Assembly (NCBI GenBank): GCA_947169885.1
Contig: CAMVRM010000007.1
Span: 1-64,000, forward strand
DNA: 64,000 nucleotides
Origin: an uncultured Ruminococcus sp.
Lineage (GTDB): Bacteria; Bacillota; Clostridia; Oscillospirales; Ruminococcaceae
Reading direction: 5' to 3'
Each line of letters begins with the position of its first letter. The stretch's first letter is position 1. Under the pieces are notes generated by a model. The model worked only from the letters and a program-made list of their open reading frames with translations, was not told the origin of the DNA and ran no database searches. Shown piece by piece: positions 19,091 to 29,167 of the stretch. Both the position numbers and the translations under genes were made by a program.

Positions 19091-19474
19091 ATGTCAGTTC
19101 CGTATGAGATAGAAAAAAATCTTCATATCGGCGTTCTATTGGATATTTACGGCAGTCTGCTGACAGAGCGTCAGCGTGACATCATGGAGCTTTATTATCA
19201 CGATGACCTGTCGCTTTCCGAGATCGCCGAGCAGTATGACATCTCCCGTCAGGGCGTTCACGATGCCGTGAAAAGGGGAGCGGAGGCTCTTGAAGAATAC
19301 GAGCAGAAGCTGGGTCTGTCGGCACAGCAGAAGCTCCGCCGTGAGGAACTCGAAAAGTTCAAGTCAATGGCACTTGAAGCGTTTGAAGAATGCAAAAAGG
19401 TGAACTTTGGCAGAAACATCGCCGAAAAGATCATAGCACTTCTTGAAGAACTTGACAGAAAACTCGAGGATTGA
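19091..19474 (+). CDS. ylxM: YlxM/p13-like HTH DNA-binding protein
   Basis: LTERQRDIMELYYHDDLSLSEIAEQYDISRQGVHDAVKR; directly upstream of ffh. Confidence 0.93.
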   Translation: MSVPYEIEKNLHIGVLLDIYGSLLTERQRDIMELYYHDDLSLSEIAEQYDISRQGVHDAVKRGAEALEEYEQKLGLSAQQKLRREELEKFKSMALEAFEECKKVNFGRNIAEKIIALLEELDRKLED

Positions 19475-19546
19475 GATAAGGCACTTTTTATATAACGTAA
19501 ATATGTTATCTTTTATATATTATCTAAAACAAAAGGGGGATATGTA

Positions 19547-20965
19547 ATGGCATTTGAAAGCTTGTCCGAAAAGCTGGGCGGAGTGTTCAAAAGGCTCAAA
19601 AACAGAGGTAAGCTGTCCGAGGCTGACGTTAAGGCGGCAATGCGTGAGGTCAAAATGGCGCTCCTTGAAGCAGATGTCAGCTACAAGGTCGTTAAGGACT
19701 TCGTGAATAAAGTTACCGAACGAAGCATCGGTGAGGAAGTGCTTTCAAGTCTTACTCCCGCACAGCAGGTAATAAAGATAGTTAATGACGAGCTGATCGC
19801 CCTTATGGGTGACGGCAGTGCAAAGGTCAACTTCCCGAAAAAGCCGCCCTGCATCATTATGATGTGCGGTCTGCAAGGCGCAGGAAAGACCACCCACGCC
19901 GCAAAGCTTGCTAAATATTTCAAGCGCACCCGTGAGATGCGCCCTCTGCTCATCGCCGCCGACGTTTATCGTCCTGCGGCTATCGAACAGCTGAAAATAG
20001 TCGGCGCAAAAGCCGAAGTGCCCGTCTTTGAAATGGGTCAGATCGACCCCAGAAAGATAGTAAAACAGGGCTTGAAATACGCTAAGGATCAGGGCAACGA
20101 CCTTGTTATCATCGACACCGCAGGCAGACTTCACATCGACGAGGAACTTATGAAGGAACTTGTTGACATTAAGAAGCTTGCCGAACCCAGCGAGATAATG
20201 CTGGTAGTCGATGCGATGATAGGTCAGGATTCCGTCAAGGTGGCTGAGGCGTTCGACAATGCGCTCGGCATCGACAGCATTCTCCTGACAAAGCTTGACT
20301 CCGACACAAGAGGCGGTGCGGCGCTGTCGGTACTTTCCGTAACAGGTAAGCCTATCAAGTTCGTGGGTATGGGCGAAAAACTTGACGAGTTCGAGATGTT
20401 CCACCCCGACAGAATGGCTTCACGTATCCTCGGTATGGGCGATATGCTGTCGCTCATCGAAAAGGCAACTATGACAATTGACGAAGCTGATGCAGAGCGC
20501 ATGGCGAAAAAAGTTCAGGAAAAGGGCTTCGACATGAACGACCTGCTCGAGAACATGGAGCAGATAAGCAAAATGGGCTCGGTGGCTTCTATCATAAAGA
20601 TGCTCCCCGGTGCAGGTGATGTGAGCGAAGCACAGATCGCACAGGGCGAAGTTCAGCTGAAATACACAAGGGCAATGATACAGTCGATGACTAAGGCTGA
20701 AAGAGCAAAGCCCTCGATCATCGACCCCAAGCGCAAAAGACGTATCGCCGCAGGTGCAGGCGTGAACGTTTCTGACGTGAACAAACTGCTCAGACAGTTC
20801 GAGGATATGCAGAAACTCATGAAGCAGTTCGGCATCGGAAACGGCAAGCTCCACGGAAAAAAACAGCGCATGAGCCGTGCTAATATGCTCAAAGCCATGG
20901 GCGCACTCCCTGCGGATATGCAGGCAATGAAGCCCGAAAAGAAAGAGAAGAAAAAGAGGAAATAA
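19547..20965 (+). CDS. ffh: Signal recognition particle protein Ffh
   Basis: GLQGAGKTTHAAKLAKYFK; DTAGRLHIDEELM; TKLDSDTRGGAALSV; M domain. Confidence 0.97.
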   Translation: MAFESLSEKLGGVFKRLKNRGKLSEADVKAAMREVKMALLEADVSYKVVKDFVNKVTERSIGEEVLSSLTPAQQVIKIVNDELIALMGDGSAKVNFPKKPPCIIMMCGLQGAGKTTHAAKLAKYFKRTREMRPLLIAADVYRPAAIEQLKIVGAKAEVPVFEMGQIDPRKIVKQGLKYAKDQGNDLVIIDTAGRLHIDEELMKELVDIKKLAEPSEIMLVVDAMIGQDSVKVAEAFDNALGIDSILLTKLDSDTRGGAALSVLSVTGKPIKFVGMGEKLDEFEMFHPDRMASRILGMGDMLSLIEKATMTIDEADAERMAKKVQEKGFDMNDLLENMEQISKMGSVASIIKMLPGAGDVSEAQIAQGEVQLKYTRAMIQSMTKAERAKPSIIDPKRKRRIAAGAGVNVSDVNKLLRQFEDMQKLMKQFGIGNGKLHGKKQRMSRANMLKAMGALPADMQAMKPEKKEKKKRK

Positions 20966-20968
20966 CCC

Positions 20969-21172
20969 GTGATCTTTACTTCTCTTATCCTTATGGCAGG
21001 CGGCGTGTTCACGATCTGGTGCGCTTACAAGGACTATGACTGGTTCATGAACAACTACAAAGCACGGATATTCGTGAAGATGTTCGGCAGGGACGGCGCA
21101 AGGATCTTCTATATGGGATTGGGCGTGTTCATAGTGTTGTGTGCTGTTGCTATGCTGTTTTTCGGCAGTTAA
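20969..21172 (+). CDS. Small membrane protein (67 aa), possibly Imm17-like
   Basis: Two hydrophobic segments around YDWFMNNYKARIFVKMFGRDGARIFYMGLG; tightly downstream of ffh. Confidence 0.6.
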   Translation: MIFTSLILMAGGVFTIWCAYKDYDWFMNNYKARIFVKMFGRDGARIFYMGLGVFIVLCAVAMLFFGS

Positions 21173-21233
21173 AAAAAGGTTTGAACTCACACGAGTTTAG
21201 ATACAAACAAGATTTTTTGGAGGTGAAAGTAAA

Positions 21234-21476
21234 ATGGCAGTAAAGATCAGACTGAGAAGAATGGGTGCTAAGAAAGCTCCTTTCTACCGCATTGTTGTTG
21301 CTGATTCGAGATACCCCAGAGACGGCAGATTCATCGAGGAGATCGGTATCTACGATCCCACTAAGGACCCTGTTGTTCTGAAGGTCGATGATGAGAAAGC
21401 TAAGGCTTGGATCGCAAACGGCGCACAGCCTACCGACAGAGTTAAGGCACTTCTCAAGAAGAACGGAACTATCTGA
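21234..21476 (+). CDS. rpsP: 30S ribosomal protein S16
   Basis: [38 protein letters not shown]. Confidence 0.97.
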   Translation: MAVKIRLRRMGAKKAPFYRIVVADSRYPRDGRFIEEIGIYDPTKDPVVLKVDDEKAKAWIANGAQPTDRVKALLKKNGTI

Positions 21477-21538
21477 TAACGGCAAAGCGGATCTATCAGA
21501 TCACGATAGAACCGCTTTTTTATCAGCAGGAGGAAAAA

Positions 21539-21772
21539 ATGGAAGAATTATTAAAGACAATCGCTACCGAACTGGTCGAGGACAAGTCAGCTGTTTCTGT
21601 TACTGTTGACCCTATCAACGAAGAGGGCGTTATCGTATACCATCTCCACGTTGCAGAGGACGACATGGGCAGAGTTATCGGCAAGCAGGGCAGGATCGCT
21701 AAGGCTATCAGAGTTGTTATGAGAGCAGGCGCTGCAAGACTAGACCAGAAGATCATGGTAGAGATCGACTGA
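21539..21772 (+). CDS. khpA: KH domain RNA-binding protein KhpA
   Basis: DMGRVIGKQGRIAKAIRVVMRA. Confidence 0.93.
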   Translation: MEELLKTIATELVEDKSAVSVTVDPINEEGVIVYHLHVAEDDMGRVIGKQGRIAKAIRVVMRAGAARLDQKIMVEID

Positions 21773-21818
21773 TTAAACGTTCGCCTCGTTGGGAATAATC
21801 CTGACGGGGTGATTTTTT

Positions 21819-22169
21819 TTGCGCAAAGATAAACTCAGTGCCGCAGGTTTCCTGAGCGGTGCGGTCAACGGTCTTTTCGGGGCAGGCGGCGGAAATATCG
21901 CAGTACTGATGCTCGAACGTGAGGGCGCAGACCCAAAGACTGCCCACGCTTCGGCACTTGCGCTGACGCTCGTTTTCAGCATCGTGAGCATTTTCATCTA
22001 CACCGCAAAGGGAGCGCTTGACCCCGTGAATGCGGCAAAACTCCTGCCGTTCGGGGCAATGGGCGCATTTGTCGGCACACGCCTTATGAAGCGCATCGAC
22101 CCGATGATGCTTGTGCGGCTGTTCGCCTGCGTGATGATATATTTCGGCATACGCATGATGACAAACTGA
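21819..22169 (+). CDS. TSUP/TauE-SafE family, half-size membrane protein
   Basis: SGAVNGLFGAGGGNIAVLML; GAFVGTRLMKRID; TTG start. Confidence 0.8.
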   Translation: MRKDKLSAAGFLSGAVNGLFGAGGGNIAVLMLEREGADPKTAHASALALTLVFSIVSIFIYTAKGALDPVNAAKLLPFGAMGAFVGTRLMKRIDPMMLVRLFACVMIYFGIRMMTN

Positions 22170-22186
22170 CGCAGGAGGGTAAAAAA

Positions 22187-22597
22187 ATGGACACTTTACC
22201 GTTATACGCCGCATCGTTTGCGGCAGGCATATGCGCAGCGCTGGGCTTGGGCGGCGGAACAGTGCTGATACTTTTTCTCACAGCTGTCGGCGGTTACTCA
22301 CGGCAGGCGGCACAGGGGATAAACCTTGTGTTCTTCATACCCTGCGCACTGACAGCGCTTGCCGCCTACCGAAAAGAACATTTGTTCCAGCCGAAAAAAC
22401 TGCTCCCTGCGCTGTTGTTCGGCACGGTGGGAGCAATTCTGGGGGCGCTTTTCGGGCTGACGGCAGAGCAGGCGCTCATGCGCAGAGCCTTCGGAGCGTT
22501 TCTTGTCGCAATGGGAATGGTCACGCTCAGTCGCTGTCAGCAGAAGTCTGAGCGGACTTCTTATTTCGGCGGTAATCAAGATAACCCTGCAAAATAA
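22187..22597 (+). CDS. TSUP/TauE-SafE family, second half-size membrane protein
   Basis: AAGICAALGLGGGTVLILFLT; GAILGALFGL. Confidence 0.8.
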   Translation: MDTLPLYAASFAAGICAALGLGGGTVLILFLTAVGGYSRQAAQGINLVFFIPCALTALAAYRKEHLFQPKKLLPALLFGTVGAILGALFGLTAEQALMRRAFGAFLVAMGMVTLSRCQQKSERTSYFGGNQDNPAK

Positions 22598-22973
22598 TGA
22601 CCGCCGCCACCGTGTCGACAACTTTTTTGCGCTTGCTGCCGCGAACATTTGTTTCGTTGAGTATCTGATGCGCCGTCACGGTCGTGGAACGCTCGTCCCA
22701 CATCACGACGGGCAGTTCGGTGACGCACTCGACCATTTCGGCGAACGCACGGCACTTCTGCGCACGAGGACCCTCCGAACCGTTCATGTTCATCGGCAGA
22801 CCGATGACGATCTCGCCGACCTCATACTGTTCCGCCATGTGAGCGACTTTCATCGCAAGTATCTGAGCGTTGCGCTCCTCGATCGTACCTATCGGCGAAG
22901 CGAGAAACTCAGTCCTGTCGCAGACCGCAAGCCCCGTGCGTGCATCGCCGTAATCAACTGCCATAATTTTCAT
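22527..22973 (-). CDS. ruvX: Putative Holliday junction resolvase RuvX/YqgF
   Basis: MKIMAVDYGDARTGLAVCD; IVIGLPMNMNGSEGPRAQK; WDERSTTVTAHQIL. Confidence 0.93.
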   Translation of the reverse strand: MKIMAVDYGDARTGLAVCDRTEFLASPIGTIEERNAQILAMKVAHMAEQYEVGEIVIGLPMNMNGSEGPRAQKCRAFAEMVECVTELPVVMWDERSTTVTAHQILNETNVRGSKRKKVVDTVAAVIILQGYLDYRRNKKSAQTSADSD

Positions 22974-23033
22974 GTTCCTGACCTTCCTTTCACTGATAAT
23001 AACATTATAGCACAGTTGAACGAATATGTCAAA

Positions 23034-23091
23034 TGAAGAAATAAGAGATAAGAGATAAGAGATAAGAAATAAGAGATAAGAATTAAGAGAT
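23034..23091. repeat. Simple tandem repeat (AAGAGATAAG-type)
   Basis: gaagaaataagagataagagataagagataagaaataagagataagaattaagagat; same family at 36-97 (complement) and 1388-1421. Confidence 0.85.
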
Positions 23092-23196
23092 CGGCTATGT
23101 TAAATTATAATTACCATTTTGTAAAATCGGTTGCAATATTTCTCGGGATATGGTAAAATAGAAAAAGCATTTTAACACGTTAAAGGAGCATAATAT

Positions 23197-24312
23197 ATGG
23201 ATCTCAACGAACTCAGAGGTGAGATAAACGAAATCGACAGGCAGATACTGGAACTTTTTGAAAAGCGCATGAAAGTCTGCGGTCAGGTCGCCGAATACAA
23301 GATCGCAAAGGGTCTGCCCATTTTTCACCCCGACCGTGAACAGCAGATAATCGACCGTGTGAAGCGCAGTGTCGACCCCGAACTGTCAGAGTCGGCGGCG
23401 ACCCTTTTCACGAATCTTATGGATATTTCCAAATGCAGGCAGTTCCAGATGTACTACGCCAACGAGCCGAGACCGAAAAGCATAACCCTTGACTGTACAA
23501 AAAATCACACAATGGCAGTCGCAGGAACAGTCGGTTCTTACACTCATGCCGCCGCTTCAAAGCTTCTGCCGAACTCCGAACCTCAGTTTTACGACTCGTT
23601 TGCGGAGGTCTTTGCGGCTGTCGAGAGCGGTACTTGTGACTTCGGCATCGTCCCGATAGTCAATTCCACCGCAGGGACTGTCAATGCTACATATGAACTC
23701 ATGAGCAACTATTCACTGACGATATGCGCCACCACGAAAGTCTCGGTCAACCACTGTCTTGTCGCTAAAAAAGACACGGACGTTTCGCAGATAAAGCGTG
23801 TTTACTCCCACGAACAGGCGCTCATGCAATGCTCGAACTATCTTTCGGCGCACGGCTACTCCGCTCGTTCTTACGTGAATACTTCACTTGCGGCGGCGCA
23901 CGTTGCCGAATCGGATGAACCTATCGCCGCAATTTGTTCAGAGATATGCGCCGAACACTTCGGGCTGAACATCATCGACAGGTCTATCGCCAACGCCGAC
24001 ACCAACTACACACGCTTCATCATGATAAGCAAGGAACTGCGCCTTGACCCCGATGCCAACACGATCTCCGTTGCGCTCAGACTGCCGCACCAGCCCTCGG
24101 CGCTCTATCGCCTGCTGACAAAATTTTCCGTCTGCGGTCTGAACCTGACGAAGATCGAATCACGTCCCGTTGCCAACACGGATTTTGACGTTATGTTCTA
24201 TCTCGACTTCGAGGGTTCGGTGCTGTCGCCCGTTGTTCTGCGGCTTATGCGTGAACTGGAAACGGAACTGAAGTACTTCAAGTTCCTCGGAAACTACAAG
24301 GAGGTATTCTGA
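23197..24312 (+). CDS. pheA: Bifunctional chorismate mutase / prephenate dehydratase
   Basis: [48 protein letters not shown] domain LTKIESRPV. Confidence 0.93.
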   Translation: MDLNELRGEINEIDRQILELFEKRMKVCGQVAEYKIAKGLPIFHPDREQQIIDRVKRSVDPELSESAATLFTNLMDISKCRQFQMYYANEPRPKSITLDCTKNHTMAVAGTVGSYTHAAASKLLPNSEPQFYDSFAEVFAAVESGTCDFGIVPIVNSTAGTVNATYELMSNYSLTICATTKVSVNHCLVAKKDTDVSQIKRVYSHEQALMQCSNYLSAHGYSARSYVNTSLAAAHVAESDEPIAAICSEICAEHFGLNIIDRSIANADTNYTRFIMISKELRLDPDANTISVALRLPHQPSALYRLLTKFSVCGLNLTKIESRPVANTDFDVMFYLDFEGSVLSPVVLRLMRELETELKYFKFLGNYKEVF

Positions 24313-24779
24313 TGCGTATAGGTCAGGGCTACGATGTACACAGGCTCGTAGAGGGCAGAAAGCTGATATTGGGCGGCGTTGACGTGCCGTTTGAGCTGGG
24401 TCTGCTGGGGCATTCCGATGCGGACGTGCTCGCCCATGCGGTCATGGACGCACTTCTCGGGGCGGCGGCTCTGGGCGACATCGGCAAGCTTTTCCCCGAC
24501 ACCGACCCGAAATACAGCGGTGCGGACAGCCTTGTGCTGATGCGTGAGGTGTGCCGTGTCATTCGTGAGTACGGCTATGAGATCGGCAACATTGATGCTA
24601 CGGTCATCGCACAGCGCCCGAAGCTTGCGCCTTTTATCACTCAGATGCGTGAGAATATGGCGGCGGCGTGCGGAATTGACATTTCGCAGATCTCGGTCAA
24701 AGCCACCACCGAGGAAAAACTCGGCTTCACGGGCAGGGAAGAGGGCATGGCGGCTATGGCTGTCGCTCTTTTGAATTAA
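24312..24779 (+). CDS. ispF: 2-C-methyl-D-erythritol 2,4-cyclodiphosphate synthase
   Basis: [53 protein letters not shown]. Confidence 0.96.
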   Translation: MRIGQGYDVHRLVEGRKLILGGVDVPFELGLLGHSDADVLAHAVMDALLGAAALGDIGKLFPDTDPKYSGADSLVLMREVCRVIREYGYEIGNIDATVIAQRPKLAPFITQMRENMAAACGIDISQISVKATTEEKLGFTGREEGMAAMAVALLN

Positions 24780-24913
24780 AAATATGATGTCTGTTTCGTT
24801 CATAAAATGTTAAACTTTATCGGAAATATTCGTAACGAAAAGTACACACCAAAAAAGCCGCAGTTTTACCCACGGCTCTTTCGGAAAAGGTAAATTTATG
24901 GCAAGAGTACATT

Positions 24914-25294
24914 TTACTGATCTTTAAGATGCTCGATAACGCAGATCTGGAAACCTGACGGAGATGCCATTGTCGCCGCCTTTGCACGTCCTGTGCTTGC
25001 GGAGCTGTCATCGCCTGCGAGGTTGACAAATCCTTTTTCTTTGAGCATTGCATACGCTTCGTCAAAATTATCAACGTTCATGCGGATAAGCGTCATATCC
25101 TGCGGAACAGCCTTGACATCTGCGATGTCGACATAGAAGCCGCCCTCGTTCTTCATGCGTGTCACGTCAAGAGGGAATCCGTTCACGTCCATTTGCAGAA
25201 CGTGCCTTACAGCAAATCCCAGCGCCTCGAATACCTTGACAGCTGAATCCTTGTCGGGCGAGAGTATCAGGGGGTTGAATGAGGTTATTTTCAT
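24914..25294 (-). CDS. VOC/glyoxalase-like family protein
   Basis: MKITSFNPLILSPDKDSAVKVFEALGFAVRH; MASPSGFQICVIEH. Confidence 0.75.
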   Translation of the reverse strand: MKITSFNPLILSPDKDSAVKVFEALGFAVRHVLQMDVNGFPLDVTRMKNEGGFYVDIADVKAVPQDMTLIRMNVDNFDEAYAMLKEKGFVNLAGDDSSASTGRAKAATMASPSGFQICVIEHLKDQ

Positions 25295-25663
25295 GCTTAT
25301 TACTTCCTTTCTTCGGGTCGGAGAATATTGCTTTTAACACAGGGAGTTAAATTTGCGTTCTTAGTTCATGTGTAAATTGTACCATAATTCTTAATAAATG
25401 TCAATAATATTTTTAAAATTTGTCAATAATGATAATTTCTTTGTTCATATTGTATAATGTAGATATGTATATGCTTATCTGACTTTTATTATATATAACT
25501 GTGGAAAAGTCTGTAAATGCGTATTTTGCGGATATTCTGACGTTATGCTGTGAGTAAACGTTTTGTCATTCGCACAAGCTAATATATGACAAACAATTGA
25601 CAGTACCGACAGGTATAAACAGCACTTTTTGTGGAACAATACCCACGAAAGGAGTTGTTTTTC

Positions 25664-26122
25664 ATGAACGAGATAAACGGCATAAGCGGCTCAAAGACCG
25701 ATTCGATAAGGCTTTTGCGTGAGACGAACGCAGGCATTCAAATGGGCGTTACCACCATTGACGAGATAATCAAGAGCATCGGGGACGAGGGCTTGCGGAC
25801 GGTCATGAGCCGTGCAAAGGCGGAGCATGAAAAGCTGGGCGGCGAGGCTCACAGGCTTCTGCATTTCTACGGGAGCGACACCAAAGAGCCGCACCCTGTT
25901 GCAAAATTCATGTCGAGCGTCAAGACGAATGTCAAGCTTGCCGCCGAGCCTGACGACAAGACCGCCGCCGAACTCATAACAGACGGATGCAATATGGGCA
26001 TCAAAAATCTGAACAAGTACCTCAACGAGTACGGCAAGGCTTCGCCGCTCGTTTCGGCGCTCACAAGGCGTGTTATCAGGAGCGAGGAAAAGCTCTGCGA
26101 TGACGTGAAGCAGTATCTCTGA
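25664..26122 (+). CDS. Hypothetical helical protein (DUF2383/ferritin-like style)
   Basis: MNEINGISGSKTDSIRLLRETNAGIQMGVTTIDEIIKSIGDEGLRTVM; AAGG-type RBS. Confidence 0.5.
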   Translation: MNEINGISGSKTDSIRLLRETNAGIQMGVTTIDEIIKSIGDEGLRTVMSRAKAEHEKLGGEAHRLLHFYGSDTKEPHPVAKFMSSVKTNVKLAAEPDDKTAAELITDGCNMGIKNLNKYLNEYGKASPLVSALTRRVIRSEEKLCDDVKQYL

Positions 26123-26157
26123 GCGAGGACGTTTCCTGTTGGTAAAATTGCACAACA

Positions 26158-26170
26158 GGAAACGTTTACA
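26158..26170. promoter_or_regulatory. LacI/CcpA-type operator-like site GGAAACGTTTACA
   Basis: Palindromic AAACGTTT core upstream of the lacI-type gene. Confidence 0.4.
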
Positions 26171-26260
26171 TTTGTCAAAAACGTGTATTTAAATTGTGAC
26201 AAAAATGTGCTATAATGTCTATATAAATAAATATCAAAATATTATGAAAGGAAATAACAT

Positions 26261-27271
26261 ATGAGCGCAACTATCAAGGACGTTGCAAACGAGGCGGGGC
26301 TTTCGGTCGCAACGGTTTCGAGGGTGCTGAACAACAGCGCAAACGTTTCGGAGGAGGCTGCCGAAAAGGTCAATCAGGCGATAGAAAAACTGGGCTATTC
26401 GCCGAATTTTCTCGGGCGCAACCTGCGCAAGCGTGAGACGAACGTTATCCTTGTGCTTATGCCGACTTCCGAACATTCGTTCTATATGAAGATAGTCGCC
26501 GGCATTCAGAGTTTTGCACAGCCGAGGGGCTATGACATCATTTGCGCTTCGTCAAATTCCACCTCCGAGATCGAGGTCAGACAGATGAATATGCTGTTCA
26601 ACCGAACCGTTGACGGAGTTATCCTGCTGGGAACTTCCTACGATGCCGAAACGCTCAACAAGCTGTCAAAGACCTATAATATCGCACTTTGCTGTGAGGG
26701 CGTGGAGAACGCCGAGGTGCTGACGGTCGTGGTGGACGATGAACAGGCGGCTTACGATGCCGTAAAGGAGCTTATCAGGCTGGGTCACAGGCGGATAGGT
26801 TTTGTTGGTGCGAACGACAGTTCCGCTTCAAGCTGTAACCGCCGTCAGGGTTATATGCGTGCGCTGGGCGAGTTTCTGGGCGAGGTCAGCGAGGAACTTA
26901 TGTACATCGAGTCGTTCGAGTATGACTGCGGAGCAAGGGCGCTGGACTATTTCATGGGGCTTGACGAGCCGCCGACAGCCGTTTTCTGCGTGTCCGACCT
27001 GCTCGCTATCGCCGTTATCCACAAGGCGCACGATCTGGGGCTGAAAGTCGGCGAGGACATCTCGGTCATGGGCTTCGACAACATCTCGATGTGCGAAATG
27101 ATGCTCCCGACCGTTTCGACCGTTGAACAGCCTTGCGGCAAGCTGGGCGAAGTGGTGGTGCGCAAGCTCATCTCGAACATCGGCGCTTCAACAGGCGCTA
27201 AGGACAACGGTTATTACACTGTTCCGCACAGGGTCATTCTCAGGGATTCCACGGGTTATGTGAAAAAATGA
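26261..27271 (+). CDS. LacI family transcriptional regulator
   Basis: MSATIKDVANEAGLSVATVSRVLNNSANVSEEAAEKV. Confidence 0.95.
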   Translation: MSATIKDVANEAGLSVATVSRVLNNSANVSEEAAEKVNQAIEKLGYSPNFLGRNLRKRETNVILVLMPTSEHSFYMKIVAGIQSFAQPRGYDIICASSNSTSEIEVRQMNMLFNRTVDGVILLGTSYDAETLNKLSKTYNIALCCEGVENAEVLTVVVDDEQAAYDAVKELIRLGHRRIGFVGANDSSASSCNRRQGYMRALGEFLGEVSEELMYIESFEYDCGARALDYFMGLDEPPTAVFCVSDLLAIAVIHKAHDLGLKVGEDISVMGFDNISMCEMMLPTVSTVEQPCGKLGEVVVRKLISNIGASTGAKDNGYYTVPHRVILRDSTGYVKK

Positions 27272-27551
27272 AACTTCGGTAACGATTTTAACGGACAGTT
27301 TGTCCAACTATCATTTACCGATTATTGCGCTTTTTGCTGATACACATAAAATACAGCGTTCCTCTCGGGTCGGGTTTACGTCTCGGGAGGGATTTTTATT
27401 TGTTTACACAGCGGAAACAACATAGTGAAAATACTAAACCGCATATAAAAATATTGATATTTAGATTGTGCAAAATGTATAATAATAAGCCTCGGTTTTA
27501 AGTTAAAACAACAAAAATTATCAAGAAACAATGTCAATGATTTATTGCTTA

Positions 27552-27607
27552 TTGACAATTTTCAGTCAATGTGATAAAATATTACTAGAATAGTGTAAAC
27601 GTTTTTA
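27552..27607 (+). promoter_or_regulatory. Promoter TTGACA-N17-TAAAAT plus downstream operator-like TGTAAACGTTTTTA
   Basis: -35 at 27552-27557, -10 at 27575-27580, LacI-like site at 27594-27607. Confidence 0.6.
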
Positions 27608-27655
27608 TGCAAAATTTGAAAGTAAGTTTCTTATATATTATGGAGGTATGTTATT

Positions 27656-29074
27656 ATGAAAAAGTCAAAGATACTTCTTGCGGGAGTTTTCGCACTGACT
27701 GCTGCGGCTGTCGCAAGCGGCTGCGGTTCGGGCGGAAGCAGTGACAGCAGTTCATATGTAGATCAGGTCAAAGTTGAGGACACCGAGGAGATCGAGGCTA
27801 TCCCCGAGGGCGCTGAAAACGAACTGGAATGGCTCTCCTATTTCGACCTGAACCCCGGCAAGGGCGCAAACGAAAAGAGCGTTGAGCTTGACCTGTTCGA
27901 GAAAAAGGGCGGCAAGATCAAGTATTCGCCCACAACTTCCATGACCAAGTTCGACACCCTCGCAAACCGTGTCCTGTCGAACGATGTGCCCGATATGTTC
28001 TGGTACGAAGCAAGTATGTGTTTCCCGAACTACTGCATCAAGGATATGTTCCAGCCCGTTGATGACATCATCGACTTTGACGCACCGCTGTGGGCTGATG
28101 TGAAGGAAACTGCCGATCAGTTCACATTGAAGGGCAAACATTATGTTGCTCCGTTCAAGTATGTTGCGAACTCCGTGCTGACCTATGACAAGGATATGAT
28201 CGAAGCGGCGGCGCTCGATGACCCCTATGAACTCTACTTAAACGGCGAGTGGAACTGGGATACATGGTATGACATGATGGACACTTACGTTAAGGAAGCC
28301 GAGGGCGATGAGGAACGCTACGGTGTGAACGGCTGGTTCGCAAACTTCATATTCTACTCCACGGGTCACACGCTCGTTGAGTATGACAAGGAAAACGATA
28401 TTTATGTCTCGAACGTTGACGACCCCAACTTCGAGAGGGCTACCGACCTGCTCTATAACATCAAGAAAAACGGTCTGTATTACGGCGACTGGATAGGTCA
28501 GGCTTCCGACTGCTTCAAGGACAATATCCTGTTCTATGCAATGGGTCCGTGGGCTTCGAGCGACATCCACACGCCCAAGGACGGCAACAACTGGGGAAGC
28601 GTTCCCATGCCGAAAGACCCCAACGCCGACAAGCAGTACATAACCGTTGAGATCGACGCTTACCTCTGGGTAAAGGGTTCGACAAAGAACGAGGCTATGA
28701 AGTGCTGGCAGGAGTGCGCAAAGAGCGCTTACACCGACCCGACCTACAAGGAACAGTCCAAGGAGAAGTTCTTCGTCAAGAACCCCAACTGGACGGAGGA
28801 AATGTATAACGTGGGCTACGAGGAGTACGCTTCGGACAACTGGACGAGGATCATCGACCCCGGCTACGGTATCTCGCTGCTGCTCTCGAACGATAACGCT
28901 GCGACAAACGCCACCAAGGAGGCTATAATCTCCTATATGTACACCTCCGTTATGAAAGAGGACGATTCAGGCGCACAGTACACATGGACTCAGCTTCGTG
29001 AAATGTACAAGGGCACTATCGAATCCGAACTTAAAGCGTTCAATCAGGAATATAAGAATTTTGTCAATTCGTAA
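27656..29074 (+). CDS. Extracellular solute-binding lipoprotein (ABC sugar transporter family 1)
   Basis: Lipobox ASGCGSG; NDVPDMFWYEA; no permease adjacent. Confidence 0.9.
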   Translation: MKKSKILLAGVFALTAAAVASGCGSGGSSDSSSYVDQVKVEDTEEIEAIPEGAENELEWLSYFDLNPGKGANEKSVELDLFEKKGGKIKYSPTTSMTKFDTLANRVLSNDVPDMFWYEASMCFPNYCIKDMFQPVDDIIDFDAPLWADVKETADQFTLKGKHYVAPFKYVANSVLTYDKDMIEAAALDDPYELYLNGEWNWDTWYDMMDTYVKEAEGDEERYGVNGWFANFIFYSTGHTLVEYDKENDIYVSNVDDPNFERATDLLYNIKKNGLYYGDWIGQASDCFKDNILFYAMGPWASSDIHTPKDGNNWGSVPMPKDPNADKQYITVEIDAYLWVKGSTKNEAMKCWQECAKSAYTDPTYKEQSKEKFFVKNPNWTEEMYNVGYEEYASDNWTRIIDPGYGISLLLSNDNAATNATKEAIISYMYTSVMKEDDSGAQYTWTQLREMYKGTIESELKAFNQEYKNFVNS

Positions 29075-29167
29075 GAAAACTGACCGCTGCGGCGAAAAAG
29101 GCTGCGGCGGTCTTTTAATTTTTTGTAAATAAAATTTGCATATTTTAGCACAATTTGCGGAAACTGC

